Positions 1 through 12,111 of a stretch of 64,000 nucleotides of DNA are shown here, one piece after another. This DNA comes from Colletotrichum lupini (taxonomy: Eukaryota > Ascomycota > Sordariomycetes > Glomerellales > Glomerellaceae), in NCBI RefSeq assembly GCF_023278565.1, contig NC_064672.1:3348001-3412000 (forward strand). The letters run 5' to 3'. The translations under genes and the position numbers were made by a program. Numbering within the stretch: position 1 is the stretch's first letter; each line of letters opens with the position of its first letter. The notes beneath the pieces were generated by a model. It was given only the letters and a program-made list of their open reading frames with translations, did not search any database and was not told where the DNA came from.

Positions 1-737
1 GTTAAACTCCGTATTACTAAAAAGTACTTTATTACTCCTTAGGCGTACTTATATTAATTATAATAGCTATAGTATTAAGCTAGCTAAAGAGGGTACTTAG
101 CTTAAGAGGGGTAGACTTATTAATAAACATCTTTAGCTTACTAATTATTAACTATATAGTAAGAATAGAGTAGGTTCTTATTAAAGTAGTAGTTTATATA
201 TTAATAGGTTTATTTAATAGATTTCTTAGTAAATTTATTTAATAGATTTCTTAGTAAATTTATTTAGTAGATTTGTTAAGTAGATTTATTTAGTTTAAAT
301 AGAGAGTGGCTTTAGGTAATATTAAAAATAATGAAGTTAAAAAGAATCTTTGCGAGCTCTAAAAAATAGTAAATATTAACTTATTTAGCCCTTTTTTTAA
401 AAACCTCTATATTATTATTAAAGTTTAGAACCTCTATAGTTAGAGAAGGCCGCTTTTAACTATTATAGCTAATTATTATAGTTAATTATTACGGCTAACC
501 TCTACTATTAACCTTTTTAACTAGTACTACTATATAATAAAAACAGTAGCTTACTTATTCTAAATTAAATAGCAGTTTTTATATTAAAATTATTATATTA
601 CGTTAAGCACGTACTTAGGATATATTATGCGTATTATATAATTAAAAAGTATATTATATCGTGTGATTTTTTTTAAAAGCGTAATCCCGTTAAGGTTAAA
701 TTTTTATACTTATAAAGCCGGAAAAGAACCACTATAT
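1..737 (+). mobile_element. Family Beta element, 3' portion (5' end outside window)
   Basis: This is the 3' part of a Beta copy. It ends in the family terminus (CCGGAAAAGAACCACTATAT, about 718-737) and carries the 13-bp minisatellite (about 205-295, roughly seven units). It is RIP-mutated, with CpA and TpG nearly missing and no open frame. It appears to be inserted in a second Beta copy of opposite orientation that resumes at 738. The function is not known and no coding capacity is visible. Confidence 0.75.
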
Positions 738-2034
738 AGGCTATATTATAAATATAAAGGAATATATAAGGGGTCCCCTAACTTTTAATAAAAAAGAGTA
801 TATAATATAAGATTTAATTATTTACGCGGGCTAGTACTAAGAGGTTTTATATATATTAAAGTAGGTATAGCTTGCCCTTTAGATAGTTAGAATTACGTAG
901 TAAAAGGTCGGGAGCTATATTGATTAGTAATTAGGTATAGAGCGCAATATACTTAGCTTTCCCTAATTTATAATACATAGTACCCCTTTGGGGTCCGGTC
1001 TGCCTCATGGGGGGCCATCTTTGCCTTTATGGGTAAGCTAGTCTATTAGGGTTAATATCAAGTATCTTTATTACGTACTTTAATAAAACTTTATAACTAA
1101 CTATAGCCGGCCGTAGCCGTTATTAAATACTAACGACCCTACCGCCGTAGTATATTAATCGCCCTCTAAATAGCTAAAAACTACCCCTTACTTTCTGCCT
1201 TTTTTAATAATACTATATTTTTCTTTTTAATCCTTCTTAATTTATTCCTATATAGCGATTCTAAAGTATTAATAATACTTAGGAGTTAGTTAGGTATTTC
1301 AAGGTTATTATATTATATTAATTGAGTATTAATAAGGGTAATACGTATATTAATATACGTATTTTAAATCTTTAAGTTAATAGTATTTAATCCGTATTCC
1401 TTAAGACGACTTTATTATAGTTCGGGGTCCTTTAGTATAATACTTATAAAATCGAACCTCTAGCCCTAGAGGCATCCCTATAGATCGATAAGTTAGCGTC
1501 TTAGTATCTCGATAGTATATATTTAAGAATAAGTAAATAATTTAATAATAATAATAATAGCGTAATAATAATAAACGGCGAGGGAAGTAGCGTTTTTCGA
1601 TTTTAATAAAAGAAACGAGGTAACGAATATATATATATATACGAGTCGAAGTTAAAAGCGTAGTAAATATTAGTATTTATAAAGGTTAGTATTATACTTA
1701 ATAATAGTAACGAGGGTATCTCTAATATTATATTATTATAAGCTACTATTACCTAGAGGGTAGTAAACTTAGCTAAGTAGGTAGTTTATAAAGTAGTAAT
1801 ATCGGGCGCCTAATATTACTATTAATCCGTAATTATAAACTTTATAGGAGGGAAAGTTTAAAAAAGTAGAAAATTTAAAAAAAATAGTCTAATAAGATAA
1901 TATAAGTATTTACTAATACTATATATTAATACTGTATAACCGATATTAAGAATCGCGCGAGTAGCTAGTAAAAGTAAAAATAAAAAAATAAATAATATAC
2001 GGTACGGCCCCGGCAGATTGCTCTATCGGGGGGA
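738..2034 (-). mobile_element. Family Beta element, 5' half, split by an Alpha insertion
   Basis: Reverse-orientation Beta sequence ends at 2034 with the family's GC-rich 5' terminus (complement CCCCCGATAGAGCAAT). It is split by an Alpha copy at 984-1992, and removing that copy plus one TSD restores a continuous Beta sequence. The 3' half of this copy would lie left of the window, beyond the nested Beta at 1-737. No gene is seen. Confidence 0.75.
984..1992 (+). mobile_element. Family Alpha retroposon, full length
   Basis: Full-length Alpha copy of 1,009 bp. It starts CCCTTTGGGGTCCGG and ends in an A-rich tail after the GTAGCTAGTAAAAG region. It is flanked by a 13-bp TSD, TAATACATAGTAC (971-983) and TAATATACGGTAC (1993-2005), whose mismatches are RIP-type transitions. 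The middle has AAT/AGT trinucleotide runs and an (AT)n tract. There are no terminal inverted or direct repeats. Long variable TSDs with an A-rich 3' tail suggest target-primed reverse transcription. No open frame survives. Confidence 0.85.
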
Positions 2035-3531
2035 AAGTAGTAATTTATATATTAATAAGCCCTTTGGGGTCCGGTCCGCCTCATTAGGGGCCACCTTCGC
2101 CTTTATAAATAAGCTAGTCTATTAAGGTTAATATTAAGTATTTTTATTATATAATAAAACTTTATAACTAACTATAACTAGCCGCAGCCATTACCGAATA
2201 CTAACAATCCCGTAATAATATATTAATCGCCCTCTAAATAGCTAAAACCTACCTCCTATTTTCCAACTTATTTAATAACTTTAGAATATCCTTTTTAATT
2301 TCTCTAAACCTCTTACTTTACTACTATAATACTAAGGTATTAATAATACTTTATAATTAATTAAGTATTCTATTAAGGCTATATTATATTAGTTAAGTAT
2401 TAATAAGGGAAATACTTATATTAATATACGTATTTCGGATCTTTAAGTTAATAATATCTAATTCGTATTCCTTTAAACGACCTTATTATAGTTCGGGGTT
2501 TTTTAATATAATATTAGTAGGATCAAACTACTAAGTATATCCCTTAAGGCATTCTTATAGGTCGACGAGTTATTAGCGTCTTAGTATTTTAATGGTATAT
2601 ATTTAAAGTAGACGATTCGATAATAATAATAATAATAATAGTAATAGTAATAGCGTAATAATAATAAATAGTAAGGGAAGCGTTTTTTAATTTTAATAAA
2701 AGAAACGAAGTAATAAATATATATATATATATATAAGTAAAGTTAAAATAGGGTAGACATAAGGTTGGTATTAGCTATTCTTAATAATAATAATAATAAT
2801 ATCTCTAATATTACTATTATAAGCTATTATTACTTAGAGGGCTATAAACTTGGCTAAGTAGACGTAAGCTTATAAAGTAGTAGTATTATACTTAATATTG
2901 CTATTAATCCGTAATTATAAACCTTATAGGAGGGAAAGTTTAAAAAAGTAAGATATCTAAAAAAAATAGTCTAACGAGATAGTAGGAGTATCTACTAATA
3001 CTATATATTAATACTATATAGTTAATATTAAGAATTGCCCGAGTAGCTAGTAAAGGTAGAAATAAAACAAATAAAGATATTAATAAGTTCGTTTAATAAG
3101 TTTTTTTTTCAGTAAATTTATTTAGTTTAAATAGAGCTTTGAATAATATTAAAAATAACAAGGATAAAAAGAATCTTTACGAGCTCTAAGTAGCTAAATA
3201 TTAGCCCTTTTAGCCCTTTTCTTTAAAAAGCTCTACGTTATTACTAAAGTTTAGAACCTTTATAGTTAAGGAAAGTTACTTCTAACCTTTATAGCCGACC
3301 TTTATCGTTAACCTTTCTAGTTAGTACTACTATATAAAAAATAGCTTACCTATCCCGAATTATATAGTAGTTTTCGTATTAAGATTATTATATTACGTTA
3401 AGCGCATACTTAGGGTATATTATATATATTATATAGTTAAAAAGTATACTATATTATATAATTTCCTTTAAAAGCGTAATCCCGTTAAGGTCGATTTTTT
3501 ATACCTATAAAGCTAGAAAAAAACCACTATA
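2035..3531 (+). mobile_element. Family Beta element, 3' half, split by Alpha
   Basis: Beta sequence before and after the Alpha copy at 2060-3076 joins into one 3' half that ends AGAAAAAAACCACTATAT near 3531. The 5' half is not in the window. The sequence is RIP-degraded and non-coding. Confidence 0.7.
2060..3076 (+). mobile_element. Family Alpha retroposon, full length
   Basis: Starts CCCTTTGGGGTCCGG and ends GGTAGAAATAAAACAAATAAAG. The 11-bp flanking duplication ATATTAATAAG is seen at 2049-2059 and 3077-3087, at the start of the host Beta minisatellite. The copy is about 1,017 bp, like the other full-length Alpha copies. It has internal AAT/AGT runs near 2621-2670 and an (AT)n run near 2715. 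No gene survives. Confidence 0.85.
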
Positions 3532-3840
3532 TAACTCGGGGTTATTTAGTATAATACTCGTAAGATCGAACTTTTAGCTATTAAGAAAGCCCTAAGGGTT
3601 ATTAAGTTATTAATAGCGTCTTAGTATTTTAATAAAGTATACTTAAGGTAGATAGTTAAATAGTAATAATAATAGTTATAGTAATAGTAAGGGAAGCGTC
3701 TTTAACTTTAATAAAAAAAACGAAGTAACGAATATATATATATATATATATATACGAGTTAAAATTAAAAGTATTAGGGTAAATATTATAAGGTTAATAT
3801 TATTCAATAATAGTAACGGAGGTATCTCTAATACTACGAT
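3532..3840 (+). mobile_element. Family Alpha fragment
   Basis: Middle portion of an Alpha copy, recognised by the TCGGGGTTATTTAGTATAAT block, the trinucleotide runs and the (AT)n tract. It is cut on the left by the Beta copy that ends at 3531 and on the right by an opposite-strand Alpha. It has no ends of its own. Confidence 0.65.
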
Positions 3841-4912
3841 TATTTGTTTATTTTTATTTTTACTTTTACTAACTACTCGGGCAATTCTTAATATTAGTTA
3901 TATAATATTAATATATAGTATTAACAAATACTCTTACTATCTTAATAGATTATTTTTTTTAAATTTTCTAACTTTTTAACTTTCTCTCTTATAAAGTTTA
4001 TAACTACGGATTATTAATAACGATATTAAGCACCCGACGCTACTATTTTATAAGCCGCCTACTTAGTTAAGTTTATTACTTTCTAAGTAATAGTAGCTTA
4101 TAATAGTATAGTATTAGAGATACCCTCGTCGCTATTATTAAGAATAATACCGACCATTTTATTATTAATATACGCTTTTAACTTTAACTTATATATATAT
4201 ATATATATATATTTATTACCTCGTTTCCTTTATTAAAATTAAAAAACGCTACTTCCCTTGCTATCTATTGCTATCGCCCTATTGCTATTGCCCTGTTACT
4301 GTTACCCTGTCGCTATTACCCTATTACTATTACCCTGTTACTATCGTTATCGCTATTATTATTAAATTGTCTATTTTAAATATATACTATTAAAATACTA
4401 AGACGTATAGTTATTATTAACCCCTAGGGCTTCCTTAATAACTTAAAGTTCGATCCTATAAATATTATACTAAAAGGCCCCGAACTATAATACGGCCGTT
4501 TTAAGGAATACGGATTAGATATTATTAACTTAAAAATTAAAAAGATATATATTAATATAATTATTACTTTAATAAGCGCCTAGCTTATATAATATAGTAA
4601 CCTCGAAATACTTAACCGATTTTAAAATATTATTAATACTTTAGAAACGTAGTATAAAAATAGGTTAGGAAAGACTAAAAAGGATATTTTAAAGTTATTA
4701 AATAAAGTAGAAAGTAGGGGGCAGTTTTTAGTTATTTAGAGGGTAATTAATATATTACGGTAGGATCGTTAGTGTTTAGTAACGGCTACGGCTAGCTATT
4801 ATTAGTTATAAAGTTTATTATATAATAAAGATACTTAATATTAACCCTAATAGACTAGCCTGTCCGTAAAGGCGAAGATGGCCCCTAATAAGGCGGACCG
4901 GACCCTAAAGGG
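3841..4912 (-). mobile_element. Family Alpha retroposon, full length, reverse
   Basis: Both family ends are present: the T-rich complement of the tail at 3841 and the complement of the GTCCGGTCCGCC start, ending at 4912. The two outer flanks do not match. The left flank is Alpha sequence and the right flank is Beta sequence (CTTAGCTAGATTATAT). The junction therefore looks rearranged rather than being a simple insertion. Confidence 0.75.
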
Positions 4913-5589
4913 CTTAGCTAGATTATATATTTTTAAAAAGTATTATACTACTCCTTAGGTATACTTATATTAGTTATAATAGTTAAGGCGTTAAGAGGGT
5001 CTAATTTATTAAGCCCTAGAGGGGGGGACCTATCGAGGGGTACTTTTAGAGTCCTAGCCCGCTAGTTATTAACTATATACTAAGAGCAGAGTAATAGTTT
5101 ATATATTAATAAATTTATTTAATAAGTTTATTTAGTGGATTTATTTAGTTTAAAAAGAGCTTTAAGTAATATTAGAAATAATAAGGATAAAAGAAATCTT
5201 TACAAGCTCTAAGTAGCTAAATATTAGCCCTTTTAGCCCTTTTTTAAGAAGCTTTTACGTCGCTATTAAAGTTTAGAACCTCTATATTTAAGGGCCACTT
5301 TTGACTTTTATAGCCGACCTCTATCAACGACCTTTTTAGCTAGTACCGCCGCAGGGTAGCTTACTTATCCCAAATTATATAGCGCTTTTTATAATAAAAT
5401 TATTATATTACGTTAAGTACGTACTTAGAGTATATTGTATATATCATTTATTTTGATATTCTGCCTTTATTAGCTACTCGGGCGATTCTTAATATCGTTT
5501 ATATAGTATTAATACATAGTATTAATAAATACTCCTACTATCTCGATAAATTATTTTTTTAAATTTCTTAACTTTTTAACTTTCCCTCT

Positions 5590-5735
5590 TATTTATTTTT
5601 ATATTTTGCCTTTACTAGCTACTTAGGCAGTTCTTAATATCGATTATATAGTATTAATATAGAGTATTAATAAATACTCCTACTATCTTAATAGACTATT
5701 CTTTTAGATTTTTTACTTTTTTAACTTTCCCTCTT
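5590..5735 (-). repeat. Extra copy of the Alpha 3' end (about 146 bp)
   Basis: The T-rich tail plus the GCTACTTAGGCAGTTCTT block appears twice in a row (about 5445-5589 and 5590-5735). Both copies stop at the same CTTTCCCTCTT sequence. This is either a tandem duplication or a 3'-end-only Alpha inserted with ACTTTCCCTCTTAT as TSD. The sequence alone does not decide between them. Confidence 0.6.
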
Positions 5736-6131
5736 ATAAAGTTTATAACTACGGATTATTAATTGTGATATTAAGTGCCTAACGTTACTATTTTATAAGC
5801 CCGCGTACTTAGCTAAGTTAGCTACTTTTTTAAGTAATAGTAATTTATAATAGTATAGTATTAGAAATACCCTCGTTATTATTATTAAGAATAATACTAA
5901 CCTTACGATATCTACCTTAATACTTTTAACTTTAACTTATATATATATTCGTTATTTCGTTTCCTTTATTAAGTTTAAAGACGCTTCGCTCGTCGTTTAT
6001 TATTATTACGCTATTACTATTACTATTTAACTATTTATTTTAAATATACTTTATTAAAATACTAAGACGCTAACTCGTCGACCCTTAGGGCTTTTTTAAT
6101 AACTAGAAGATCGACTTTATAAGTATTATAC

Positions 6132-7276
6132 CCCCCCGACGGAGCAATCCGCCGGGGCCGTACCGTGTATTACGTATTAAGGAAAACTGGGTGTATTACG
6201 CTCTATACCTAACTACTAATTAAAATAGTAGTTAACTAACTCGACCGTTATTTTCCTTTTATTAACTCCTAACCTTCCCCCGCCTATCTAGAGGGCGAGC
6301 TATACTTATTTTAATATATATAAAACCTCTTAGTACTAGCCTATATAAATAACTATATTTTATATTATATATTCCTTTTATTAAAAGTTAGGGGGCCCCT
6401 TATATATTCCCTTATATTTATTATATAGCCCGTATTAAAAAGATTTCTAACTTTATAAAATATCATTTTTAAATTAATATTAATATATTAAATCTAAACG
6501 TCCGTATTAGCCTAGTTATTTATAATATTCGTACTAATATTTAACTAAATTCTATAATATTAAAAAGTACTTTACTAATCCTTAAGTATACTTATATTAA
6601 CTATAATAGCTATAGTATCGAGCTAGCTAAAGAGGGCGCCTAGCTTAAGAGGGGTAGACTTATTAACGGACATCGTTAGCCTACTAATTACTAACTATAT
6701 ACTAATAATAGAGTAGGTTCTCGTTAAAGTAGTAGTTTATATATTAATAGGTTTGTTTAGTAGATTTGTTTAGTAGATTTATTTAGTAGATTTAATTAGT
6801 TTAAATAGAGCTTTAGGTAATATTAGAAGCGATAAAGATAAAAAGATTCTTTATGAGCTCTAAGTAATAGATATTAGCCTATTTAGCCCTTTTTTTAAAA
6901 AACCTTTATATTATTATTAAATTTCAGAACCTCTATAGTTAAAGAAGGCCGCCTCTAACTATTATAGTTGATTATTATAATTAATTATTATAATTAATTA
7001 TTATAACTAACTTTTATTATTAACCTTTCTAACTAGTGCCGCCGCATAAGTATATTACTTAGCCTATTTTTAATAAATAATAAGGCAGCTTACTTATCCC
7101 GAATTGTATAGCGGTTTTTATATTAAAATTACTATATTACGTTAAGCGCGGACTTAGGGCATATTACGTATATTATATAGTCAAAAAGTATATTATATTA
7201 TATAATTTCTCTTAAAAGCGTAATCCCGTTAAGGTTAATCTTTTACGCTTATAAAGCTAAAAAGAAACTACTATAT
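6132..7276 (+). mobile_element. Family Beta element, full length
   Basis: A complete 1,145-bp Beta copy. It begins CCCCCCGACGGAGCAATCC, which can fold into a GC-rich hairpin with the following CCGCCGGGG. It ends AAGAAACTACTATAT. The flanking 11-bp repeat is AAGTATTATAC (6121-6131) and AAGTAGTATAC (7277-7287). The minisatellite has four units near 6745-6800. There is no terminal inverted repeat and no frame. Confidence 0.85.
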
Positions 7277-8643
7277 AAGTAGTATACTAAACGACCCCGA
7301 GCTATAAAGAGATTACTTTAACAAATATTATAGTTATAATACTAATTTATAAAGAATAAGTAGACATATTATAATAAGCGTTACTTTTATTAGCGCCCTT
7401 TTAATATAATAAAATAATATAAAAAAGCTTAGACTTAATAATATAATTAGGAGTTTAGAAAGAGCGTAGTTAAGTATATTAAATAATAATATTAAGGAGA
7501 GGTTATTACTAAATAAAATAAAAAGAGAAAGTAAGGGGTAGTATTTAGTTATTAAAAAGGTAATTGATATATTATAGCGGCAGGGTTATTAGTATTTTAA
7601 GTTTAGTTAGTATTAATAGTTAGTAATAACTACGGCCGGCTATAGTTAGTTATAAAGTTTTATTAAAATACGTAATAAAATCTCGATATTAACCCTAATA
7701 GACTAGCTTACTTATAAAGGCGAAGATGGCCCCTACTAAGGCGGATCGGACCCCAAAGGGATTGTGCATATTATATAATTAAAAAGTATACTATATTATA
7801 TAATTTCTTTTAAAAACGTAATCCCGTTAAGGTCGATCCTTTACGCTTATAAAACTAAAAAAAAAAAAAGCTACTATATACCCTAAGTACGCGCTTAACG
7901 TAATATAATAATCTTAATACGAAAACCGCTATATAATATAACATAAATACGCTACCTTATTACTTACTAATAATAAGCTAAATAATATACTTACGTAGTA
8001 GCACCGGTTAGAAAAGTTAATAATAAAGGTCGGCCGTAAAAGTTAGAGGCAGCCCTTAATTACAAAGGTTCTAAACCTTAATAATAACGTAGAGGTTTTT
8101 TTAAAAAGGGCTTAAAGGGCTAATATTTAGTTACTTAGAGCTTATAAAAATTCCTTTTATCCTTATTATTTTTAATATTACCTAAAGCTACTTTTTATTT
8201 AAACTAAATAAATTTATTAAATAAACTTATTAAACGAACTTATTAATATATAAACTATTACTTATTAAGAACCTACTCTATTCCTAATATATAATTAGTA
8301 ATTAACAGGCTAGTACTCTAAAAATACCCCTTGATAAGTCCCCCTTTCTAGGGCTTAATAAATTCTTAAGCCGCCTCGACGCCCTAGCTATTATAACTAA
8401 TATAAATATATTTAAAAAGTAGTATAATACTTTTTAATAATGTAGAATTTAGCTAAGTAATAATATGAATATTATAAATAGCTGAGCTAATATAAATATT
8501 AAAATTTAATATATTAATATTATTTTAGAAATTATATTTTATAAAGCTAGAAATCCCTTTCATATAAGCTATATTATAAATATATAAAAATATATAAGAG
8601 GTCTCTTAACCCTTAATAAGAAGGAGTATATAATATAGGATTT

Positions 8644-9656
8644 CCTTTTAGGGTCCGGTCCGCCTTAGTAGGGGCTATTTTCGCCTTTATAAGTAAGCTA
8701 GTTTATTAAGGTTAATATTAAATATCTTTATTACGTACTTTAATAAAACTTTATAATTAGCTATAGCCGGCCGTAGCTATTATTAAATACTAACGATCCT
8801 ATTATAATATATTAATTACCCTCTAAATAGCCGAAAATTACTCCCTACTTTTTACTTTATTTAATAACTTTAAAATATCCCTTTTAGTCTTACCTAACCT
8901 ACTCTTATACTACGTCTTTAAAATATTAATAATACTTTAAATTTAATTAAGTATTTCGAGCCCGTATTGTATAAACTAAGTACTTATTAAGGTAATAGCT
9001 ATATTAATACATATTTCTTAATCTTTAAATCGATAACATCTAATTTATATTCTTTAAAACGGCCGTATTATAGTTCGGGGTCCTTTAGTATAATATTTAT
9101 AAAATCGAACTTTTAGTTATTAAAAAAGCCCTAGGGGTCGATAATAACTACGTATTTCGGTATTTTAATAGTATATATTTAAAAGTAAGTAGATAATTTA
9201 ATAGTAATAGTAATAAGGTAATAGTAATAAATAGCTAAGAAGTAGCGTTTTTTAACTTTAATAAAGGAAATAAGGTAACGAATATATATATATATACGAG
9301 TTAAAGTTAAAAGTATAGTAAATATTAGTAATAAGACTTATAGAGGTCGGCGCTAGCTATTTTTAATAATAGTAACGATAGTATCTCCGATATTATTTTT
9401 ATAAGCTATTATTACCTAGAGGGCTATAAACTTAGCTAAGTAGACGCAGGCTTATGAAGTAGTAGTATTATACTTAATATTATTATTAATCCGTAATTAT
9501 AAACTTTATAAGAGGGAAAGTTTAAAAAGGTAGAAGAATATTTAAAAAAAAATAGTTTAACGAGATAGTAAGAGTATTTACTAATACTATGTGTTAATAC
9601 TATATAATTAATATTAAGAATCGCCCGAGCAGCTAGTAAAGGTAGAAAATAATAAT
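8644..9656 (+). mobile_element. Family Alpha retroposon, full length
   Basis: An Alpha copy of about 1,013 bp. The TSD is 12 bp, AATATAGGATTT (8632-8643) and AACATAGGATTT (9657-9668), with one C/T difference. It begins CCTTTTAGGGTCCGG and ends GGTAGAAAATAATAAT. The host is the reverse Beta copy. Confidence 0.85.
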
Positions 9657-9717
9657 AACATAGGATTTAGTTACTTATATAAGCTAGTACTAAGAGGTCT
9701 TATATACGTTAGAGTAA

Positions 9718-10994
9718 CCCCCCGACGGAGCAATCCGCCGGGGCCGTACCGTGTATTACGTATTAGGGTGAGATCTTCGGTAACCTTGTAGTCCTTATAT
9801 TCTATAATCGCCTTACTAACCTATTACGGATCTAGGAAAATTAAGTATAATGCGCTCTATACCTAACTACTAACTAAAATTAACTAACTCGACTATTATC
9901 TCCCTTTTATTAATAGCTCTTAACTTTCTACTGCCCGCTTATAGGGCGAGCTTTACTTACTTTAATATATATAAAACCTCTTAATATTAGCTTATATAAG
10001 TAATTAAGTCTAGTATAAACTATTCTTTTATATAAGTATTATTATTATTTAAGGGGTTTTATAAGAGCTATTTAAAGTAGTAGCTTATTACCCTAACTTT
10101 ATATACCTCTAGCCCGTTTATTATAATTATTATAACTAAGCCGGTATTAATATATTAAATCTTAATATTTATATTAGCTTAGCTATTTATAATACTTATA
10201 ATATTACTTAGCTAAATTCTATATTATTAAAAAGTACTTCGCTACTCCTTAAGTATATTTATATTAATTATAATAGCTATAGTATTAAGCTAGCTAAAGA
10301 GGGCGCTTAGCTCGAGAGGGATAGACTTATTAACGGGTATCTTTAGCCTACTAATTACCAATTATATATTAGTTCTCGTCGAGGTAGTATTTTAACTAGC
10401 TAACTTCTTAACTAGTTATCTAACTAAATACTTAGGTAATAACTTATATATTAATAAGTTTATTTAATAGATTTATTTAGTAAATTTATTTAGTAAATTT
10501 ATTAAGTAAATTTATTAAGTAAATTTATTAAGTAAATTTATTTAATAGATTTATTTAGCTTAAATAGAGAGTAGCTTTAAGTAATATTAAAAGTCATAAG
10601 GATAAAAAAACTCTTTATAAGCTCTAAAAAATAGTAAATATTAGCTTATTTAGCCCTTTTTTTAAAAACCTCTATGTTATTATTAAAGTTTATAACCTCT
10701 ATAGTTAAAAAAGGCCGCCTCTAACTATTATAACTAACTATTATAACTAACTATTATAGCCGACCTTTATTATTAACCTTTCCGGCTAGTACTACTATAA
10801 GGTAGCTTACTTATCCCGAATTAAATAACGGTTTTTATATTAAAATTACTATATTACGTTAAGTACGTACTTAGGATATATTATATATATTATATAGTTA
10901 AAAAGTATATTATATTATATGATTTCCTTTAAAAGCGTAATCCTATTAAGGTCGATCTTTTATAATTATAAAGCCGGAAAAAAACTACTATATA
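9718..10994 (+). mobile_element. Family Beta element, full length, expanded minisatellite
   Basis: A complete Beta copy of 1,277 bp inside an older reverse Beta. The TSD is CGTTAGAGTAA (9707-9717) and CGTTAAAATAA (10995-11005), which differ only by G/A. It is longer than other copies partly because of an eight-unit 13-bp array. A short less-mutated stretch near 9766-9840 (GAGATCTTCGGTAACC) is not shared with other copies. Confidence 0.85.
10456..10559 (+). repeat. 13-bp minisatellite, about 8 units
   Basis: Tandem units of the type AAATTTATTTAGT with A/G and T/C variants, eight units in 104 bp. The array sits at the same place in every Beta copy but with different unit number. Confidence 0.8.
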
Positions 10995-11160
10995 CGTTAA
11001 AATAAGTATAGCTCGCCCTGTAGATAGTTAGAACTTAAAGGACTTTACGTAGTAAAAGGTCGGGAGTTTTAATTAATAATTAGGTATAGAGCGCAATATA
11101 CCTAGTTTTCCCTAATACGTAATACATAGTACGGCCCCGGCGGATTGCTCCGTCGGGGGG

Positions 11161-12111
11161 ATTTTTATTTATATATATATTACGTTTTTAATTCTTTTTA
11201 ATAAAAAGATCGACTTCTTTTATAGCGTTATTTATTAACTTAGTTAGCTAAATAAAGTTCGTATTTAACTCCGGAATTTAAAGATTTGAAATTAGTTTAG
11301 GAATAAGTAGCTACTTACCTCGTTTATTTAAAAATAAACTAAGCTTTTTTATAGCCTTATTTACTTTCTATAAAATAAGTATAAATAATAATAACTATTT
11401 ATCGTTATTAATTAATATAGTCTCTTCTTTATTTATAATTCTAAGTAATTAAAGCTTAGGTTAATTTATAATAAGTAGCTATTAGATCTTATGTATTACG
11501 GCTTTTAATTTAAATAAACGAATTACGGTTTTAGTATTATTTTCAAAAAAAAGCTATTTTATTAAATATTATATTTTAAATAATAATAACTTCTAAAAGC
11601 GAGGAGATCTAAATCCTATATAAGTTATAAGTATGTATTATATAACTTACGAAGTATTTAATCTATCCCCTCTATTTTATTTTGAAACGTCTCTTATTAA
11701 TTCCTTTTTTATAGTCCCTCTTAAGAGGGTACGCTCTATAACCTTATATTTATATTTACTTTTAATAAGGACGAAGATTATAAATTAGCTTTAGTATATT
11801 TATGAGTTATTACTACTTAAAATAATAAGTAAACTAGATTTTTTTAGTTTCAATTAATAATAGCTAGTGAACATATTACTTAGGGCTAATATTATATAAA
11901 TAAGCTATAGTTAATATAGCTTTTATTTAAAGTTTATTTAATAAGCTAGTTAACAATATCATACTAATCGCTTTATAAATAATTTCTTAACTAGCTCGTT
12001 TCTCTCTTTTATTTAGTTCTTTTATATATAAAAGAGTAGTCTCTCAGTCTATTCCTAGCTCCCATACCTATATTTAAAAATAAGTTTTATTATTAATTAT
12101 AATTACTATTT
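11161..12111. other. AT-rich segment, not matched elsewhere in the window
   Basis: About 950 bp between the end of a reverse Beta and the start of a reverse Alpha. I find no second copy of it in the window. Its minus strand reads protein-like text from an ATG near 12066 (M-G-A-R-N-R-L-R-D) broken by TAA/TAG stops, as expected of a RIP-mutated gene. No family was recognised. It could be the remnant of another transposon. Confidence 0.4.

Larger units (their letters stand above)
5445..7760 (-). mobile_element. Family Alpha retroposon, reverse, hosting a Beta copy
   Basis: An Alpha copy with an 11-bp TSD (5434-5444 and 7761-7771). It is split by a complete Beta copy at 6132-7276. Its 3' tail region is duplicated (see 5590-5735). 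Without the insertion and the duplication it is close to the normal 1.0 kb. Its 5' end, the complement of GTCCGGTCCGCC, stops at 7760. Confidence 0.8.
4913..7881 (+). mobile_element. Family Beta element, 5' end missing, split by Alpha
   Basis: Beta sequence 4913-5444 and 7761-7881 forms one 3' portion interrupted by the reverse Alpha at 5445-7760. The copies of ATTGTATATAT (5434-5444) and ATTGTGCATAT (7761-7771) are the 11-bp TSD of that Alpha, and they differ only by RIP-type changes. The copy ends at CTACTATATA near 7881. Confidence 0.7.
7882..11160 (-). mobile_element. Family Beta element, reverse, split by Alpha and by another Beta
   Basis: Reverse Beta sequence runs from CCCTAAGTACGCGC (7882; the last roughly 120 bp of the family are missing on this side) to the GC-rich 5' terminus at 11160. 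It is interrupted by an Alpha (8644-9656) and by a forward Beta (9718-10994). Both insertions have clear TSDs, so this copy is older than either. Confidence 0.75.

Noticed and set aside
1..120. Telomere or subtelomere repeat at the left edge
   Set aside because: No TTAGGG-type array is present. The edge is inside a Beta copy. A centromere is also possible for a long RIPped TE block but nothing here proves it.
6132..6160. GC hairpins CCCCGACGG...CCGCCGGGG as transcription terminators
   Set aside because: They are the fixed 5' end of the Beta family in every copy, not sites after genes, and this is a eukaryotic genome.
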